A stretch of 64,000 nt of DNA, from the NCBI GenBank assembly GCA_034687125.1, contig JAQGBZ010000272.1:1-64000 (forward strand), written 5' to 3'. Both the position numbers and the translations under genes were made by a program. The stretch comes from Neelides folsomi. Taxonomy: Eukaryota > Arthropoda > Collembola > Neelipleona > Neelidae. Positions 36,472 to 52,586 of this stretch are shown here, piece after piece (position 1 is the stretch's first letter; each line of letters opens with the position of its first letter). The notes beneath the pieces are model-generated. The model worked only from the letters and a program-made list of their open reading frames with translations, did no database searches and was not told the DNA's origin.

Positions 36472-37606
36472 TTAAGTCAAACTCTCAATAAGAGCAGTTC
36501 TCATGCTCTCCGTCTGAGAAGAAAGGCCAGCTCCAGTGTTGAGACGAAAAACGGATTCAAGAAGTGAGAGTTCTGTTGCTGTCGTGTCGAGACCACAAAA
36601 CAATGACCAATCATTAGCTACCAATCCGGCTCCAACAACTTCACTTCCACGATTGATGCTCCCAGCCTAGATAAATATAATCAATGTTATAAATTACAAA
36701 TTACATTTTTGCATTTATTGGACTAAATACAAAATACTCGAAAACTAATGAAATAATTTTAGATTATATTAAAAATGAGATTCTTACAACAAGGGGGACT
36801 TGTAAAAGGGAGCTAAGTTCATCTTGCTCATTCGAAGTTGTTTTCGGGTGGACCAATCCTCCTTGATTTGTGAAAACGCAATAGGATCCAACAAGAGCAT
36901 TATTCGCAACAGATTGACGAAACACTTCAACTTGAAGAACATCTTGAAGAATTTCTTCAGTTTCCTTTAAATAAGATAAAATACAATATTAAAATCTATG
37001 TTAGGTAAAGATATTTGCATGAAATCTTATTTGAATATCCTTACTCGATCGAGGTCTGGATGCGTAAGGGCGACATAATCATTACAAGATATGACATTTC
37101 CAAGGGCAGATAATCTTTCTTCAACTCGCTGAATTTTAACTGCATCAGGAAGTGAATTTCGAAGTTGTTGGAGTTCTTGATCAGTTGTTGAGTTTGGAAC
37201 TAATAAGCCATGTCGATTTCCTAAATATTAATTCAAATATTAATTTTATATCCTAATCTCCTAAATGAATACCAAACCTTTATAATATTAAAATATGAGT
37301 GAAGCTAGTGAATATTTTTAATTACCAACTGTGAGTCTGCCAACAATTCTGCAGCCTCCGACCGATGCATGAACCACCGGAATTGTGTCAGCCAATTCAG
37401 ATTCAAAAACGCTAATAAATAAAATCGCAAGGTATTAATTTATCTAATTTGATCAGCATTATTCTTTTCATATTCAACATATTGTAATGAAAATCATACC
37501 TGTAAAAATTTGCCGAACCACCAATAGCCACCAAGGCATACGTGTTCGTCAACTTCGAGAAGACTCCTATTTCATTATTATTTTCAAATTGAGTTCGGAC
37601 CGCCAT
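36472..37606 (-). CDS. EIF6: Translation initiation factor 6
   Basis: Binds the 60S subunit, prevents premature joining with 40S, and is needed for 60S biogenesis. Five exons: 37500-37606, 37326-37411, 37045-37220, 36788-36964 and 36472-36666, giving 246 residues (human 245). Family blocks are nearly intact: [108 protein letters not shown] and the C-terminal [12 protein letters not shown]. It forms the five-fold pentein fold. All exons join in phase with consensus splice sites. It lies in a run of four minus-strand genes (ALDH3, ATAD2, EIF6, synthetase) spaced about 0.8-2.9 kb apart, each with its own poly(A) region. Confidence 0.97.
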
Positions 37607-38715
37607 GTTGTTAAAAATTCAGTTGATCTTTAGTAATTCGATTCGAGTTTAATAAGTCCTGCTAATGATAAAATATATTATAGATTAAATGCACCTTCTT
37701 TTGATAACAATAACATGCCATCATGCCACACTGTTTGGTAAAATAAGTAAAACAACAAAAATAATATTTAAATAAGTTTACTTTAATAGAATTTAACACT
37801 CACCGAGATCCAAAACCGACCAGTTGGAAATTTCAATCCAAATGTACCTAAATAAGGTATTAAGTTATTTAACTGTAATTTAGTGATTGAAGAAATTGAA
37901 GCCTGATAAAGTGATGACTCTTCACTCAAAATTTTGCCTAAACGTTCTGAGCCAATGCAAGAATTTAATTAGCAAGTATATAATGCTTATATGGCCGCCA
38001 CGAGCAATCCCACGATGTTTGCTTGAAGCGAATGAAATTTCGCTATAGCACAATGCAATTGCAATGAACGAATCAAATGCACACCGAACCTTGCATTTCA
38101 AATTACGGACCTAACAGACATGAAATAGTAATCAATGGGGCGAAATGTGACATTGACTAAAAAAATGAAAATTTATATATGATTTTCGCTTTCAAGTAAA
38201 TGAAATATTTAACTTTGTCAAATTTTAAATTTCAAATATTTTATTTTAAATCTATAATCGGTTCTTGGTTGTTCAAACTTCACTTTACACTTTTTAAGCC
38301 TAGTTTATGTATGTATTTATTAGTTATTATATAAAAAGTTGTTGAGCTTATTAAGATTATGAAGAATGTCAGTATATAAGTTACAAGAAGTTTAGAAATT
38401 TTTATAAAAGGCAATATAAGAAAATTACTTTATGCTATAATAAATAATATTAACACAAACAAAATAATATTGAACCAAATATTATTTTAACACAAATAAA
38501 TGATATCATATTGAAGAACACTTATAAATTAGTGTTATTTAAGGTATTAGTAATGTTCTGTATTTCAATTAATATACTCGAAAAAGATCTGAATATTATT
38601 TTAGTACAAATTAGCTAATGTAGGTAATGTAATAATGTGAAATTGTATTTTCAGGAGGTGATGCATTAATTATATAAATACCACCGAGTTAATTTAAAGT
38701 GAATGTTTACAATTT
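37607..38715. other. Intergenic spacer ATAD2 - EIF6
   Basis: About 1.1 kb holding the EIF6 promoter and the ATAD2 3' end. 37.85-38.15 kb is less AT-rich and is the likely promoter neighbourhood; the rest is AT-rich with short repeated words (AATATTATTTTAACACAAA near 38.43-38.50 kb). No exon was recognised. Confidence 0.5.
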
Positions 38716-41700
38716 TTAACATTTTAGGAAATCACTAATGATCACCTCCATGATTTCGATCAAACCAATTTTGTCATGAGTCAAATAATGTTCCTCACAA
38801 GCTTTTAGAAGATGAAAACGAATTTGAGTAAGTTGGACGACTGAACAATCAATGGTGGCGACCAAGAGAGACAATTCGATTTTCTTCAACCGATCCGCAT
38901 ACTTCTCTCGAGAATTACCTACAAAAAATAATTAAATTAGTGACAAATTCCATCTAAATATATTAATTGTAATAAAAAGAATAATTCTTATTAGAATTAG
39001 AAAAACTTACAAAAAATGAAACCAGATTCACACTGAATTGCCTCAGTGTCAATTTCTATAAAGTCAATTCCTCCATTTGGCATATTGGGTTCATCAACAT
39101 GACCAAGAACGATTTCTTTATCATTTGCAAAAGGATCTTCAATTGTTACTTTCTCAGTATCAAATTCCATATTGTTCAATACATTTTGTGTTTCACTAGC
39201 AGAATTAGAATATTCATTCGTAGCATCGTTATCTTCTTCAGCAGATGGCAGTTTCTCAGTCTTGATATCAAACTTGGCCTTCTTGGGCACAGATTTCCTG
39301 TTCCAGCTCTTTCTCTTTTTCTTTCTTGTAACTTTTAGAGTCACCGGACTCTTCTTTGGACCAGATACATTATTTTGAACAGTTTCAATCGCAACGCTTT
39401 TCCTTACTCTGGAATTTTGAGCAATTGGTGTACTAGCTGCTGATGGTGGAAGAGAAACGATTGATTTTACAACTGGTGTAGATTTTTTAGCCTTTTTCTT
39501 GTTTTCTCTCTCTTCCCGAGCTTTTACAATTCCTATTAAATAATAAATATTAATCTTATAATTATCATTATCTTTAAGTAAGTACTGAGTGAGTACGTTA
39601 TAATAACACGTTATTGTGTAAATGTAAAATAAATAAAAGATTTCAAACTTACTCTGACAATTTTTTTCAAAGTTTGGATCCATTTCAAGATCAATGTAGA
39701 GATGAGCCATATCTCTCAATTCATTTGCTCTGTGGCGGATACGCTATACAATCAACAAATGAATAATGTAATTATAAATTTTGCTAAGAAAATCTTTAGA
39801 ATGAACAGATTTTAAAGTCAAGGTGTTAACTTCTGAATATTTTTACAATTTTAAATGATACCTTGTCTTGGTCTGTGGTGCATGGGTTATAACTGAGAGC
39901 ATTGGTTGTAATGAGTGCGATGTCATCAAGAAACTGTTTGGCTGAAAAATACTCCCCTTGGTCCAATTTACACATCATGGTTTCAAGATCCATTGGTTCT
40001 TTCACACAATCGTAATAATCCGGAACTTCTTCCAAGTCGACAGGTTTTGTGAACTCCGTGAATCTAATTCATTTAAATCATTAAATTCATAAAATGAACA
40101 TTATTTACTAATGTAGTTTTAGATAATTAAAAAAATTCTCACTTTCTATCTTTGGCCAATTTTGAAATGATCTGACGAAGGAAAACTCTGAGTTCTCTCA
40201 TAATAATATTTTCTTCTTTTTCAATCTCGGCTATTTCTTGAGCAGTGGGTTCGGGTTCTGGCTCTGGAGGTGCAATGGGCAATTCTTCATTCATGACTGA
40301 ATTTAAAAAAAGTTAAATAGTTAGAAAAATTCAACAATTTTATATTTAAGAACTTTCTTATTTAGTGAATCATCATCAAATTACCTTGAACAGGTTGATA
40401 CTTCACGTAAAGTGCATGTTTTGAGAAAATGGGTTCAAAAAAGGCTTCACGTTCCTCATCACTTGGATTTTGGACATATAATTTATATTGATTGAAGAAA
40501 TTTGCAATGTCTTGGTCGATAATATGAAAATCGTCTTGAGAGGTCGTTGCAAGAAAAAGAAGAGGAGATGTGACATTCTGAACAATCTGCTTCTTTAAAA
40601 TTTCTTGAGCCATTGGACTCAGAACTTTCCAAAGTTGGCCAATTGATGGAATATAAAGAATTGAGCCATTTGGATGACGAAGACTTTCAGCAATTATCTA
40701 AACGAAATTAAAATCCATATTTAAATCTAGAGTTAGAAAGTCCTAGAATGTTTTTTCGTATTTTTAACTTATACGTACGTAAATTAATAAAATAATTTAT
40801 AAATTGTTCAACCTGTGTAACGGCTGCTGCATCACCATAAGCGTCCTTCAATGAAATTGTTTCCAAACTAATAGTGTTGACCGGAATTGCTTCAACAGAA
40901 TTGAGAATCGCCGGAACAATAAATGAATCAATGCAACTCTCCAAATTTTGTGCAATCAAAATGCATCTTTTTGATCCTGGTTCCTTAAGAGTGTTCAATT
41001 TGTATGGGAATACTTTTTCAAGCATTTCAATTCCCTGTTCAACTGCACTTTTTAAAAGCGGTTCCATACATAAGGGAAGTGGAGCTGCTGGAGATTTCAC
41101 ACTGAAAATTGATCTTTCCATTGACCGACTCACTGACTTCATGGCATTTTCGATATCCACATGCTCAATACGAATTGATTTGTAGTCAATGAGCAACTTT
41201 TGTTTCGATGAGTAAATCTGGGGATATTTTCTCTTAAGAGCGCACATGTTTGCTTCGGCACAGAGGAACTTTAAATCTGCTCCACTGAAGCCGACGCAAG
41301 CATTGGCCAAAGCATCCAACTGACCATTGCTGAGAATTTCATTTTCAGAGTCATTTTTACTCAAATGAACTTTAATGATGTCTTTTCGTCCCTAAAAACA
41401 CAACATTATTAATATTTGTTTCATTAAACTATCTTCTATTTTTTGATTCATCTATTTAAAGTATTTAAAATTTCAAAAATTCATAAGATTCTAAAATTTA
41501 CTTCAAGTGAAGGGAGAAAGAACTCAAATTCATAATCGAATCTTCCTGGACGTCGAAGCGCCGGGTCAACTGAATCAATTCTGTTCGTTGCTCCAATCAC
41601 TATAACTTCTCCACGGTCCTTAAGCCCATCAAGTTCGGCCAGAAAAGTCGAGACGATCGAATTATGAATTTGGTCCTATAGTTGAATTGAAAATTGGTGT

Positions 41701-43936
41701 TAATGGTCATTTAAATTATTATTTAAATATCAAATAAAAAATTAATTATGGAATTATATTTAAAGATCAGAAAATAAAAGGTGGGTGTTTACCGTTTTAG
41801 AAGAGCGAACTGGAGCCAAGCCATCAATTTCATCAAAGAAAATAATACTCGGTTGATTCTTTGCAGCTTGTTCGAAGAGGAGTTTAAGATGTCGTTCCGA
41901 TTCTCCGACCCACCTTTAAAATAACAAAAATTAATATTAATTTTTTAATTATAGTAAATATAATTTTATACTTATTGTTAAATGGCAATGTTCATTACTT
42001 GTTGAGAATATCAGCTCCCTTCCTCATATAAAATGAAACTTTTTTCGATCCAATCATGGAGCATTCAGCTGCAAGGGCCCTTGCCAAAAGAGTTTTTCCG
42101 GTTCCTGGTGGTCCATGAAAAATGATCCCTCGAGGTGGAGTGATATTGCGATTGACAAAAAATTCTTTGTACATCATTGGGAACACAACGACTTCTTTCA
42201 ATTTATCAATATATTTACTCAATCCGCCGACTGATTCGAAAGTGACAGAAGGATCAACTTCAATTGAATGAAAATCTCCAGATAAAGCTTTCTGTAGATT
42301 TAAAGAGAACATTTATTCGGTAAGTATTAACTAAATAATTAGACTGTATACTATATATTTTCTACATAGACTTTATAAACAAAAACCTTTGATGAAGATT
42401 TTTCAAAAGCGGTCATTCCAGAATAGCGATTTTTCTTTTTGGGAGATTTCTGCCTGGATTCTTGTTCAGAATCTGATGAAGAACTCGAACTCGAACTCCC
42501 AAAATTCATATCCATAAAATTACTTTTTCTCTTACGTCGGAGCAAATCTTCAATATTCCTTTGACCTCCAATATACACTATGATTGACAAATTAAAAATA
42601 ATGTAAATAATATTTTTAAATCTAAATGAATATCTTATAATAACCATTAATATTCATACATTGAGGTCGTTTAGTCTTTGATCTATCTCTCAATCTGCTC
42701 CGTATTGGCTCATCTTGAAATCTTTGAGGTCGTCGAGCACTGCTAGCTGTCCGTGCTGCAGTTCTTCTCAAAGATCGCCCTGAATGATCCGAATAAGCTG
42801 GAGTTTCCTGATTTGAGTTTGAGTGAGATTGAGAAAGAACTTTTTCATTGTAATTTTTCCTTGACGTTCGCGACTTCAGTCTTGAATACAAGTCCTATAT
42901 ATAATTTCAATAGTTTGTTAAAATACCAACTAAAATTAATATTAATTTTTCATAATTTTTAATACTTAATCTGGAATATATTTTAAACTTACACCAGTGG
43001 TGCTATTTGTATTATCATCATGCTCAACTTCCTCGTCTGATTTCTCATCATCTTTATCTTTTGAGTTTGTATGATTTGCATCTCTTTCCTTATCTTCAAA
43101 TGCCACCGAGCGTCTGGTTGTTCGCCTCAATCGAGACGAATCTTCCTGTGGTTCACTCCGTTCACTTTGTTCTAATGATGGTTCTTCTCTGTATTCATAA
43201 GACTTCCTAGTTGATCTTCTGCTAGGATAGCCTCGTGCATCTGGTCCACCACCAACAATCCAACTTTTATTATAACTTGATTCTTTAATTCTGGATGAGC
43301 GTCTTGTTCCCACTATTAATTTATTCATGCAAATAATTTTTATTGAAAATTTTGGAATCTAAATACACCATACACCGTTTTATAATATTAAAAATATTTA
43401 AAGTACACCAAACACCAATTTATATTTAAAGTATTAAAAATTTAAAAGGTAAATTCTGGGACAAACCTTCGTATTTTTCCTTTTCGCTGTCCTCTTCGTC
43501 TTCAAATGTGGAATCTTCATCTTCGGCAGACTCTTCAGAAAGAGAATGTTCCTCATCCAATTCAGAATTCCCTTCTTCGTCCAAATCTCGATTTTCTTTA
43601 TTGTCATCTTCATTTTCAGAAGAAAAACAATCCTCGGAAGTTTCTCCTTTCTAAAATTGAATAAAATGCTAAATTGTATAATATTGAACATAGCATGAGA
43701 AAAATTTTAAATGTATAATTTTGATAATTTTCATTATTTAAGATATAACTTAATTAACAAATTACTATTTTTGAAGGAGATATAATCGGAGTTTTGGATC
43801 TCACAACCAGAGCGCATTCTGTCTTTCGCGATGCACTTCTTGTAAGAACTACCGGAGCCGGAAGGACCGGTAATTTTTCTTCTTCATATTGACCTCTCTT
43901 CTTTGCCGAACTGTTTGTTGAATTTAATTGCTTCAT
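38716..43936 (-). CDS. ATAD2: ATAD2/ATAD2B-type AAA+ ATPase with bromodomain
   Basis: Nuclear chromatin-associated AAA+ protein whose bromodomain binds acetylated histones. Fifteen exons: 43766-43936, 43467-43650, 42993-43312, 42660-42894, 42387-42565, 41999-42291, 41793-41913, 41502-41675, 40813-41391, 40385-40697, 40143-40296, 39862-40063, 39653-39743, 39011-39532 and 38716-38918; 1246 residues (human about 1390). Residues 1-363 are low-complexity, acidic and Arg/Ser-rich, including [14 protein letters not shown], repeated RRSxR blocks and an eight-Ser run. The active AAA1 domain has Walker A GPPGTGKT (423-430), Walker B IIFFDEID, sensor GATNR and arginine finger RRPGRFD. The second AAA domain is degenerate, as in the family. 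The bromodomain at about 908-1005 has [14 protein letters not shown] and the acetyl-lysine Asn in SYNP. A Lys-rich linker and a helical C-terminal exon follow. The 5' end may lack an upstream exon, because ATG sits 9 nt after an acceptor-like CTCAG. Confidence 0.93.
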
Positions 43937-44009
43937 TGGAACTCCTGAGTATAAAAATAATATATTTAAATCGCTTCGATATATTTATTATACATTATAC
44001 TTATTTTTT

Positions 44010-44220
44010 AGCTCCAACTTTTCCCCTTACCTTTTATCAACGAGTATTTGAAGACTTTGGAGTTTTAAGTCTTTTGAAGACTAAATTTGAAATTTGAAAT
44101 GCTTTTTATTGACGATTCTTGTCAGATGCTTTATCGATATTTTGATCACTTCTGTACCATGCAGATCATACTTTGTCAATTTGACCTAAAATGACTAGGT
44201 TTATATTGAAGTAAGAACGT
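44010..44220 (-). pseudogene. Decayed copy of ALDH3 exon 8
   Basis: This stretch aligns in the same order and orientation with the exon at 45799-46032 of the neighbouring ALDH3 gene. Shared plus-strand words include TTTTATCAA(C/G)GAGT(A/G)TTTG, TCTTTTGAA, TTGACGATTCT(T/C)GT(C/T)AGAT and TTTTG(A/G)TCACTTC(T/C)(G/A)TACCAT. It carries several insertions and deletions that destroy the reading frame, and no neighbouring ALDH exons are visible, so it is a partial duplication rather than a processed copy. It lies just upstream of the ATAD2 start codon. Confidence 0.75.
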
Positions 44221-44539
44221 AAACTGTAATAGCTAAATGTGAAATTGAATTGAATCAAAAGTAATGCATTAGATAGACATTTAAATCTAAATATTTTTAA
44301 TCAGACAAAAGACAAAACAAAGTTCCTATCTATTTCTCAGTTCTCCACCCAGCTTATGATAACATAGGGTTCCTATGTTATAGAATAGGGATACATCGCG
44401 CCATTCATTTCAATTCCCGCTTACTGTCACAATCTGGCTTTTAGATCCTTTAAAACCAATGTCTTGTAATTGACGCTCTTAAAGACATTCTATTTAAATA
44501 TGCCTTTATTACATAGATTTTAAAATTAAATAATTTAAT

Positions 44540-44665
44540 GGTGTTTTTATTTTTTATTATTAATTATCGTGTTTTATTATTTATGATTAATTATTATTTA
44601 TGATTAATTACGGCGTTTTTATTATTTATCATTAATAATTGTGTTTTTAATAATAAATGTAAAAC
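44540..44665. repeat. AT-rich degenerate tandem repeat
   Basis: Three to four imperfect copies of a unit like GTGTTTTTATTATTTATGATTAATTA occur back to back, just downstream of the ALDH3 3' end (minus-strand gene). Copies begin near 44541, 44569, 44614 and 44641. The ALDH3 poly(A) signal (minus-strand AATAAA at plus 44690-44695) lies beside it. Confidence 0.55.
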
Positions 44666-44717
44666 AAGAATGTTGAATAAATAAACGTTTTTATTTAATT
44701 TTAAATATAATTCAATT

Positions 44718-47613
<2,896 letters not shown>

Positions 47614-49850
47614 TTTAAAGAGATTTGCAATATTTCTACTATGAATGATCAAACAATTTCATTGAATAACTGCCAAATTAAGTTGAAAATTGAGAATAGA
47701 TAACAGAGACATATTGAATTTGAAGTGGAAGGTTCATAGTCCGTTGATTGAACAAAACAGATAGGAAACAAGTTCGGGAATTAATGTTATTTACTCAATG
47801 CTTTATAAATTACAATCAATTATCAAATTGAGTTTCTTGTAACCTATATATTACATATGCGAGTTTGGATATATCACACAGTATCTGTTTCTAAACACAG
47901 TTAAGAATCAGGATGTTCTACATTATATCCTTGTTGTGTCTATACGGCATATTTATATTTTTTAAAATATTTTGTAAAGCTTTTAATCATTTAATTAAAT
48001 TATAAAATATAATCTCTATCAAATTAAAATAATTTGCCTCAATTAAATTAATTTGGAGTTACGTACTATTATTTAATAATACAATAAGCACTTATTCCTT
48101 ATTCTCATTTCATTTTCAAATGTTATATTTTATATTTTAAAGAAAGATTTAAAATGCCCATCCCTGCTCTCTTTATGTAAGGAAAGATCTTACAACATCC
48201 ACATATCAGTACTTCATGTATCATATATACATACTTTTAAATATTTGTATTAGATAATTTGACTGTGTATGCTTATATGGTGTATGTAATTATGAGATTT
48301 ATTTTATGCAGTTAAATAAGTTAACTTATGAAACTTATGAATTACATATTATTATTTGTATGTTTTTATCAATAATTTATGACATAAGTTCATACATAAT
48401 ATCTACATGTAAGATAAGAATTATATAGTATTTATCATGTGAGCATTTAAAGTTCAAAGGAGGAACTATTTTATATTAATAAAACATCTTTGTGCTTATA
48501 TATTTAAACGATTAAGTGCATTAAAGTAAATTTACAAAATTAATAAGAAGTTACCTAAGTATAAGTATGATCATTAATCATTACTCATTATGAACGTTCC
48601 GCGGTCTTGTGACTTCCGACGTTCATTGACATTTGACGGATAAGAGAAATGGCACTGGACCAAGAGCTGGACCATTTATTTGACACATGTTAATTTAATC
48701 TATTTAACTAATTATGAAATGCTATAAATGGAGAGGAAGATTGTACTTCTATAGCGGGTAAATTCTTATTTAACATTAAAAGCTAATTGAAATTGACTTA
48801 TGAAATATATGTAAAATATTAGATAATATAACGGACATTATGAGAATTGAGTATTGAATAAAATATGGTTCTGATCATATCTGTAATTCTAATATAATAT
48901 AAAAATATGTATTTGTAAGGAAGAATTACACTGTTATAAATAAAAATTTCCTGAATGACTTCGAGGATGGAAATGGTCAGGATAATTGTGACAGAATTCC
49001 CAACTTTTGTGTGGCTATTGATATTGATTGATTGATTACTTCAAAAACTGGGTGGCCCGTGACCCGTGTCTTAAATGTACCCATGTACTATCTATTACTA
49101 CTTAAGTACGTGGTACGTGCTTAAGTATCTGTCCGAAGTTACAATAAATATATTAGTAAGTTTGAAGTATCACATTACTTTTAATCCATCATATTTTGAA
49201 AATCTTTCTTTTTGAAACCCATTTATTCACCAACCCCTGTCAGATTTTGAAAAGCCACACAAAAAGAGGATTTGGATATTTGACGAAACAATACAAAAAA
49301 GAACAGAACCATTCAAGAAACAAAGAAATTCTCCCCATTCAACAAAACAAATTCATCAAAACTTTCTGTTATTCCTGACCACCTTGGACAGGTTTAGTTG
49401 TAGTTTCTCACCCCACTACTCTAAAATTAGGAATAAGCCACATGTTAGAAGGGGTTTATTTAAGGGCCCTTCATGAACACTTCCACCTTAATTTCCATCC
49501 TTACTCATTTTTTTTCTCTTTAGTCCGATCACCAAGTCCCTTCTGGAACAACCCCCAATCTCCTTTTCTGTCCGGAATCATTTTGTATATTTATTTAGCA
49601 TCTTGGCAAGAGAGCAAAATCAAAGCTGTCATGTAGTATGTCATATAGCCAAATTCACATTTACCATTTGACACATTTGCACAGTTTCAATAAATTACCA
49701 ATTTCCGAATCCCGTGAGTAGAAAGTTACCTTGAGATCAATGTAAGTGAATCAACGTCTTTTGGTGTTATGTCATCTCTTTCCTCCCATCTACGGAGACT
49801 TGTGCAAAGAAACAACTTTAAAGGTAATAATTAGCAGGTGCGGCGGGGAA
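47614..49850. promoter_or_regulatory. Divergent intergenic region ALDH3 / desaturase 1
   Basis: About 2.2 kb between the ALDH3 start (-) and the desaturase 1 start (+), so it contains both promoters. The central part (47.9-48.6 kb) is extremely AT-rich. The last 600 bp before the desaturase is less AT-rich. ATG at 49851 follows TAATTAGCAG, an acceptor-like sequence, so an untranslated first exon upstream is likely. The open frames at 49196-49636 have no family support. Confidence 0.5.
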
Positions 49851-52586
49851 ATGAGTCAACAGCCAATTGGTGCCTATCGAACAAAAGATGAAGAAACGAA
49901 TGATGATGATGCCAACATCCCAAAGGAAATTATTTGGAGGAACGTAATCGTCCTTGCCTTTATCCATCTATTCGCCATTGGCGGATGCATCCGGATCCTC
50001 ACATGGAATTTCATGTGGTTGAGTATATTATGGTGTAAGGATTCCAATTCATTTTACTATTAAAAAAACTAGACTTGAACATTAATTGTACAATAGTAGT
50101 CTAATTGTATCTGTATCTATATGTAATGTACAATACTCTACTGTACAACAGTTGAACATTATTGTATTTAACTACAGTTACAATATTGTACCATTATTTT
50201 ACATTATTATGCATGTTCAATATGCATTTCTATTTACGTATACTTTTTAAGTAGTTTGAACCATATTATGAATTTTTAATTTGAGCGTGGACTCGTAATA
50301 ATTTGTGTCTGTTGGGAAATTTAATTGATCTTGACTTGAATGTTTTTGGAAGGTGCTATCTACACATTCATTACTGGTTTGGGGATCACGGCAGGAGCCC
50401 ATAGGTACTGGTGCCACAGGACGTTTAAGGCAAAGTTTCCCCTTCAAGTTCTTCTCTTGGTAATGCAATCGGCGAGTCTCCAAGTGAGTCGAACGAGGAA
50501 GGAATCTCGTTCCTCATTTCAAACCTTCTAACCTTCTCCCAATTCCATTGAGTCTGCCAGTAGACCAATCTACAAGGGATGATGATGAGGAACGAGAGTT
50601 TCCACGATGACCTAATAATACATATTTTTTGAGAGAGGGGGGTCAGGTGTTCAACGCAACTGAGCACTCTTTTTTGTTTTTTTGTCCCTTGGACTTAGAC
50701 GCCGATCTACGTGTGGTGCCGAGATCATCGTGTTCACCACAAGTTCTCCGAGACCAACGCCGACCCACATAATGCGAAACGAGGATTCTTCTTCTCTCAC
50801 ATTGGATGGCTCTTTTACCGGAAGCACGAGGCGGTGAAGATGAAAGGGAAAATACTCGACTTTTCAGATTTGACCTCTGACCCTCTTGTCATGTTCCAGC
50901 AAAAGTATTACATCCGAACATTAATCTTACAGTTTACAATTATACCGGGTTATAATTTTCCTCTTTTCCTCCACTTTCCTCTTAAACTACAAAAATGTGA
51001 ACAATTCCTATAACCAATATTTAATGATAATGAGATTGTTGAAACATGTAACATGCATTCAGCACATGTTTGTATATGTAAAAGCATGACTAACTCGATT
51101 TACCAATTTGCTCTAATTTTCTTATATTTGCTTCAATTTGCACATTTTATTTTAAGTGTTTAAGAGAATTGGGAAAAGGACTAATCTTTGAAATAATGAC
51201 TTAAATATGGAAACAAAGGTCCATTAACTTAAGCTATAATATAGCTATAATACTTAATTTATAAGCTAGTAGTATATCTTAATTTTTTAAACCTCAATAT
51301 TCATGTTTATTCTTAAAAGGAAGCGTGTTTTGTGTTCTATCTGTATACTGAATACAGTATTCTGTATATAGGTGAGATTTGTTTTCCTCTGTGAGACATC
51401 TTAATTTATGAATGAATGCCCCAATAGAGAAATTGGTTTGGACGTTGAACGAGTGAGCTAATAAGCACACTCACTTGGCTTTCCTAAACCACCTTTACAA
51501 TTGCAAATTATAATACAATGGCCCTTTATTCTCCTTTACTCTTTTTGTGTGTAATAATGCGTGAGTGATTAATATGTATTATGAGACTGCGAAATGGACC
51601 TAATGAACCCGTATATGCAACTAGTATAGATATTACTTTATTACATATAAATAATGTATGCAATGAATATTTAATAAATTCATGAATTTGTTGATGTCCC
51701 AATAGATACTACACACCATGGATCGTTAGTATTTTCTTCGTCATTCCCATCATCATCCCGATTTATTGTTGGGGATGTTCATTCTGGGAATCTTTTTTCC
51801 TCAATCAACTCCGCTACTGTTGGTCATTACATGGGACTTGGGCCGTCAACAGCGTTGCTCACATGTTTGGACATAGACCTTATGATAAGTATGTAATGTA
51901 CCTGTAATTTAAATGCTGCTTTGATTATCAGTTTATACTGCTTTTATATTGGGAGATCACAGTAGTGTAAAACTCATAAAACACTTCAACTTTTATGCGC
52001 AAAACATTTTCAGCTTTTTCCTCAACTTTTGTTTATGATCCGCCTTTAATTGCGGCTCAACTCTCAAAGGTAATGATCTACTTAAATTTTATACAAAATA
52101 ATAAAACTAAAACTAAACCTTTGTAAACTCTATTAAATTATCCTTTACAACGGCTTTCTTTCCCATTTGAAGCTATTACAATAGTAGTACGAATTGGTTG
52201 CTATTAAATCATTTTAACTACGAGGAATTTCTCAATCAACTTTATGTTTTAATTTTAGTAACATCAATCCCAGAGAGAACATGTTCGTATCATTTTTCTC
52301 AATGGGTGAAGGATGGCACAATTTTCATCATGTCTTCCCTTGGGACTACAAAGCCTCCGAATTCGGATTCCTCAACGTTTCCAAAATGTTCATTGAATTT
52401 TTTGGGAAGATAGGGTGGGCCTATGACCTGAAGTCAGTTCCTGATGACGTCGTTCGCAAGCGAGTGGATAGAACTGGTTCACTCACCGCCCATGCACCTC
52501 CTGAGCAGGGCCATTGGGGTTGGGGTGACAAAGAGATTCCGCTGGAAAATGCACAAATGACCCAAATTTTATACAAGCTCAAGTAA
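49851..52586 (+). CDS. Δ9 acyl-CoA desaturase (SCD-like), copy 1
   Basis: ER membrane di-iron enzyme that introduces a cis double bond, normally at C9 of palmitoyl/stearoyl-CoA. Five exons: 49851-50034, 50353-50483, 50699-50904, 51706-51888 and 52259-52586 (phase 1, 0, 2, 2), 343 residues. The three histidine boxes are intact: HRYWCH (78-83), HRVHH (115-119) and HNFHH (255-259); WAVNSVAHMFG supplies the additional family His. The transmembrane pairs are visible around residues 31-72 and 175-205. The C-terminus contains HWGWGDKEIP, also present in copy 2. First in-frame ATG used. AATAAA at 53031-53036 gives a 3' UTR of about 450 nt. Regiospecificity is predicted from the family only. Confidence 0.95.

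Noticed and set aside
43434-43691. 85-codon minus-strand frame
   Set aside because: Wrong frame of an ATAD2 exon; the correct frame is acidic ([14 protein letters not shown]) and joins in phase on both sides.
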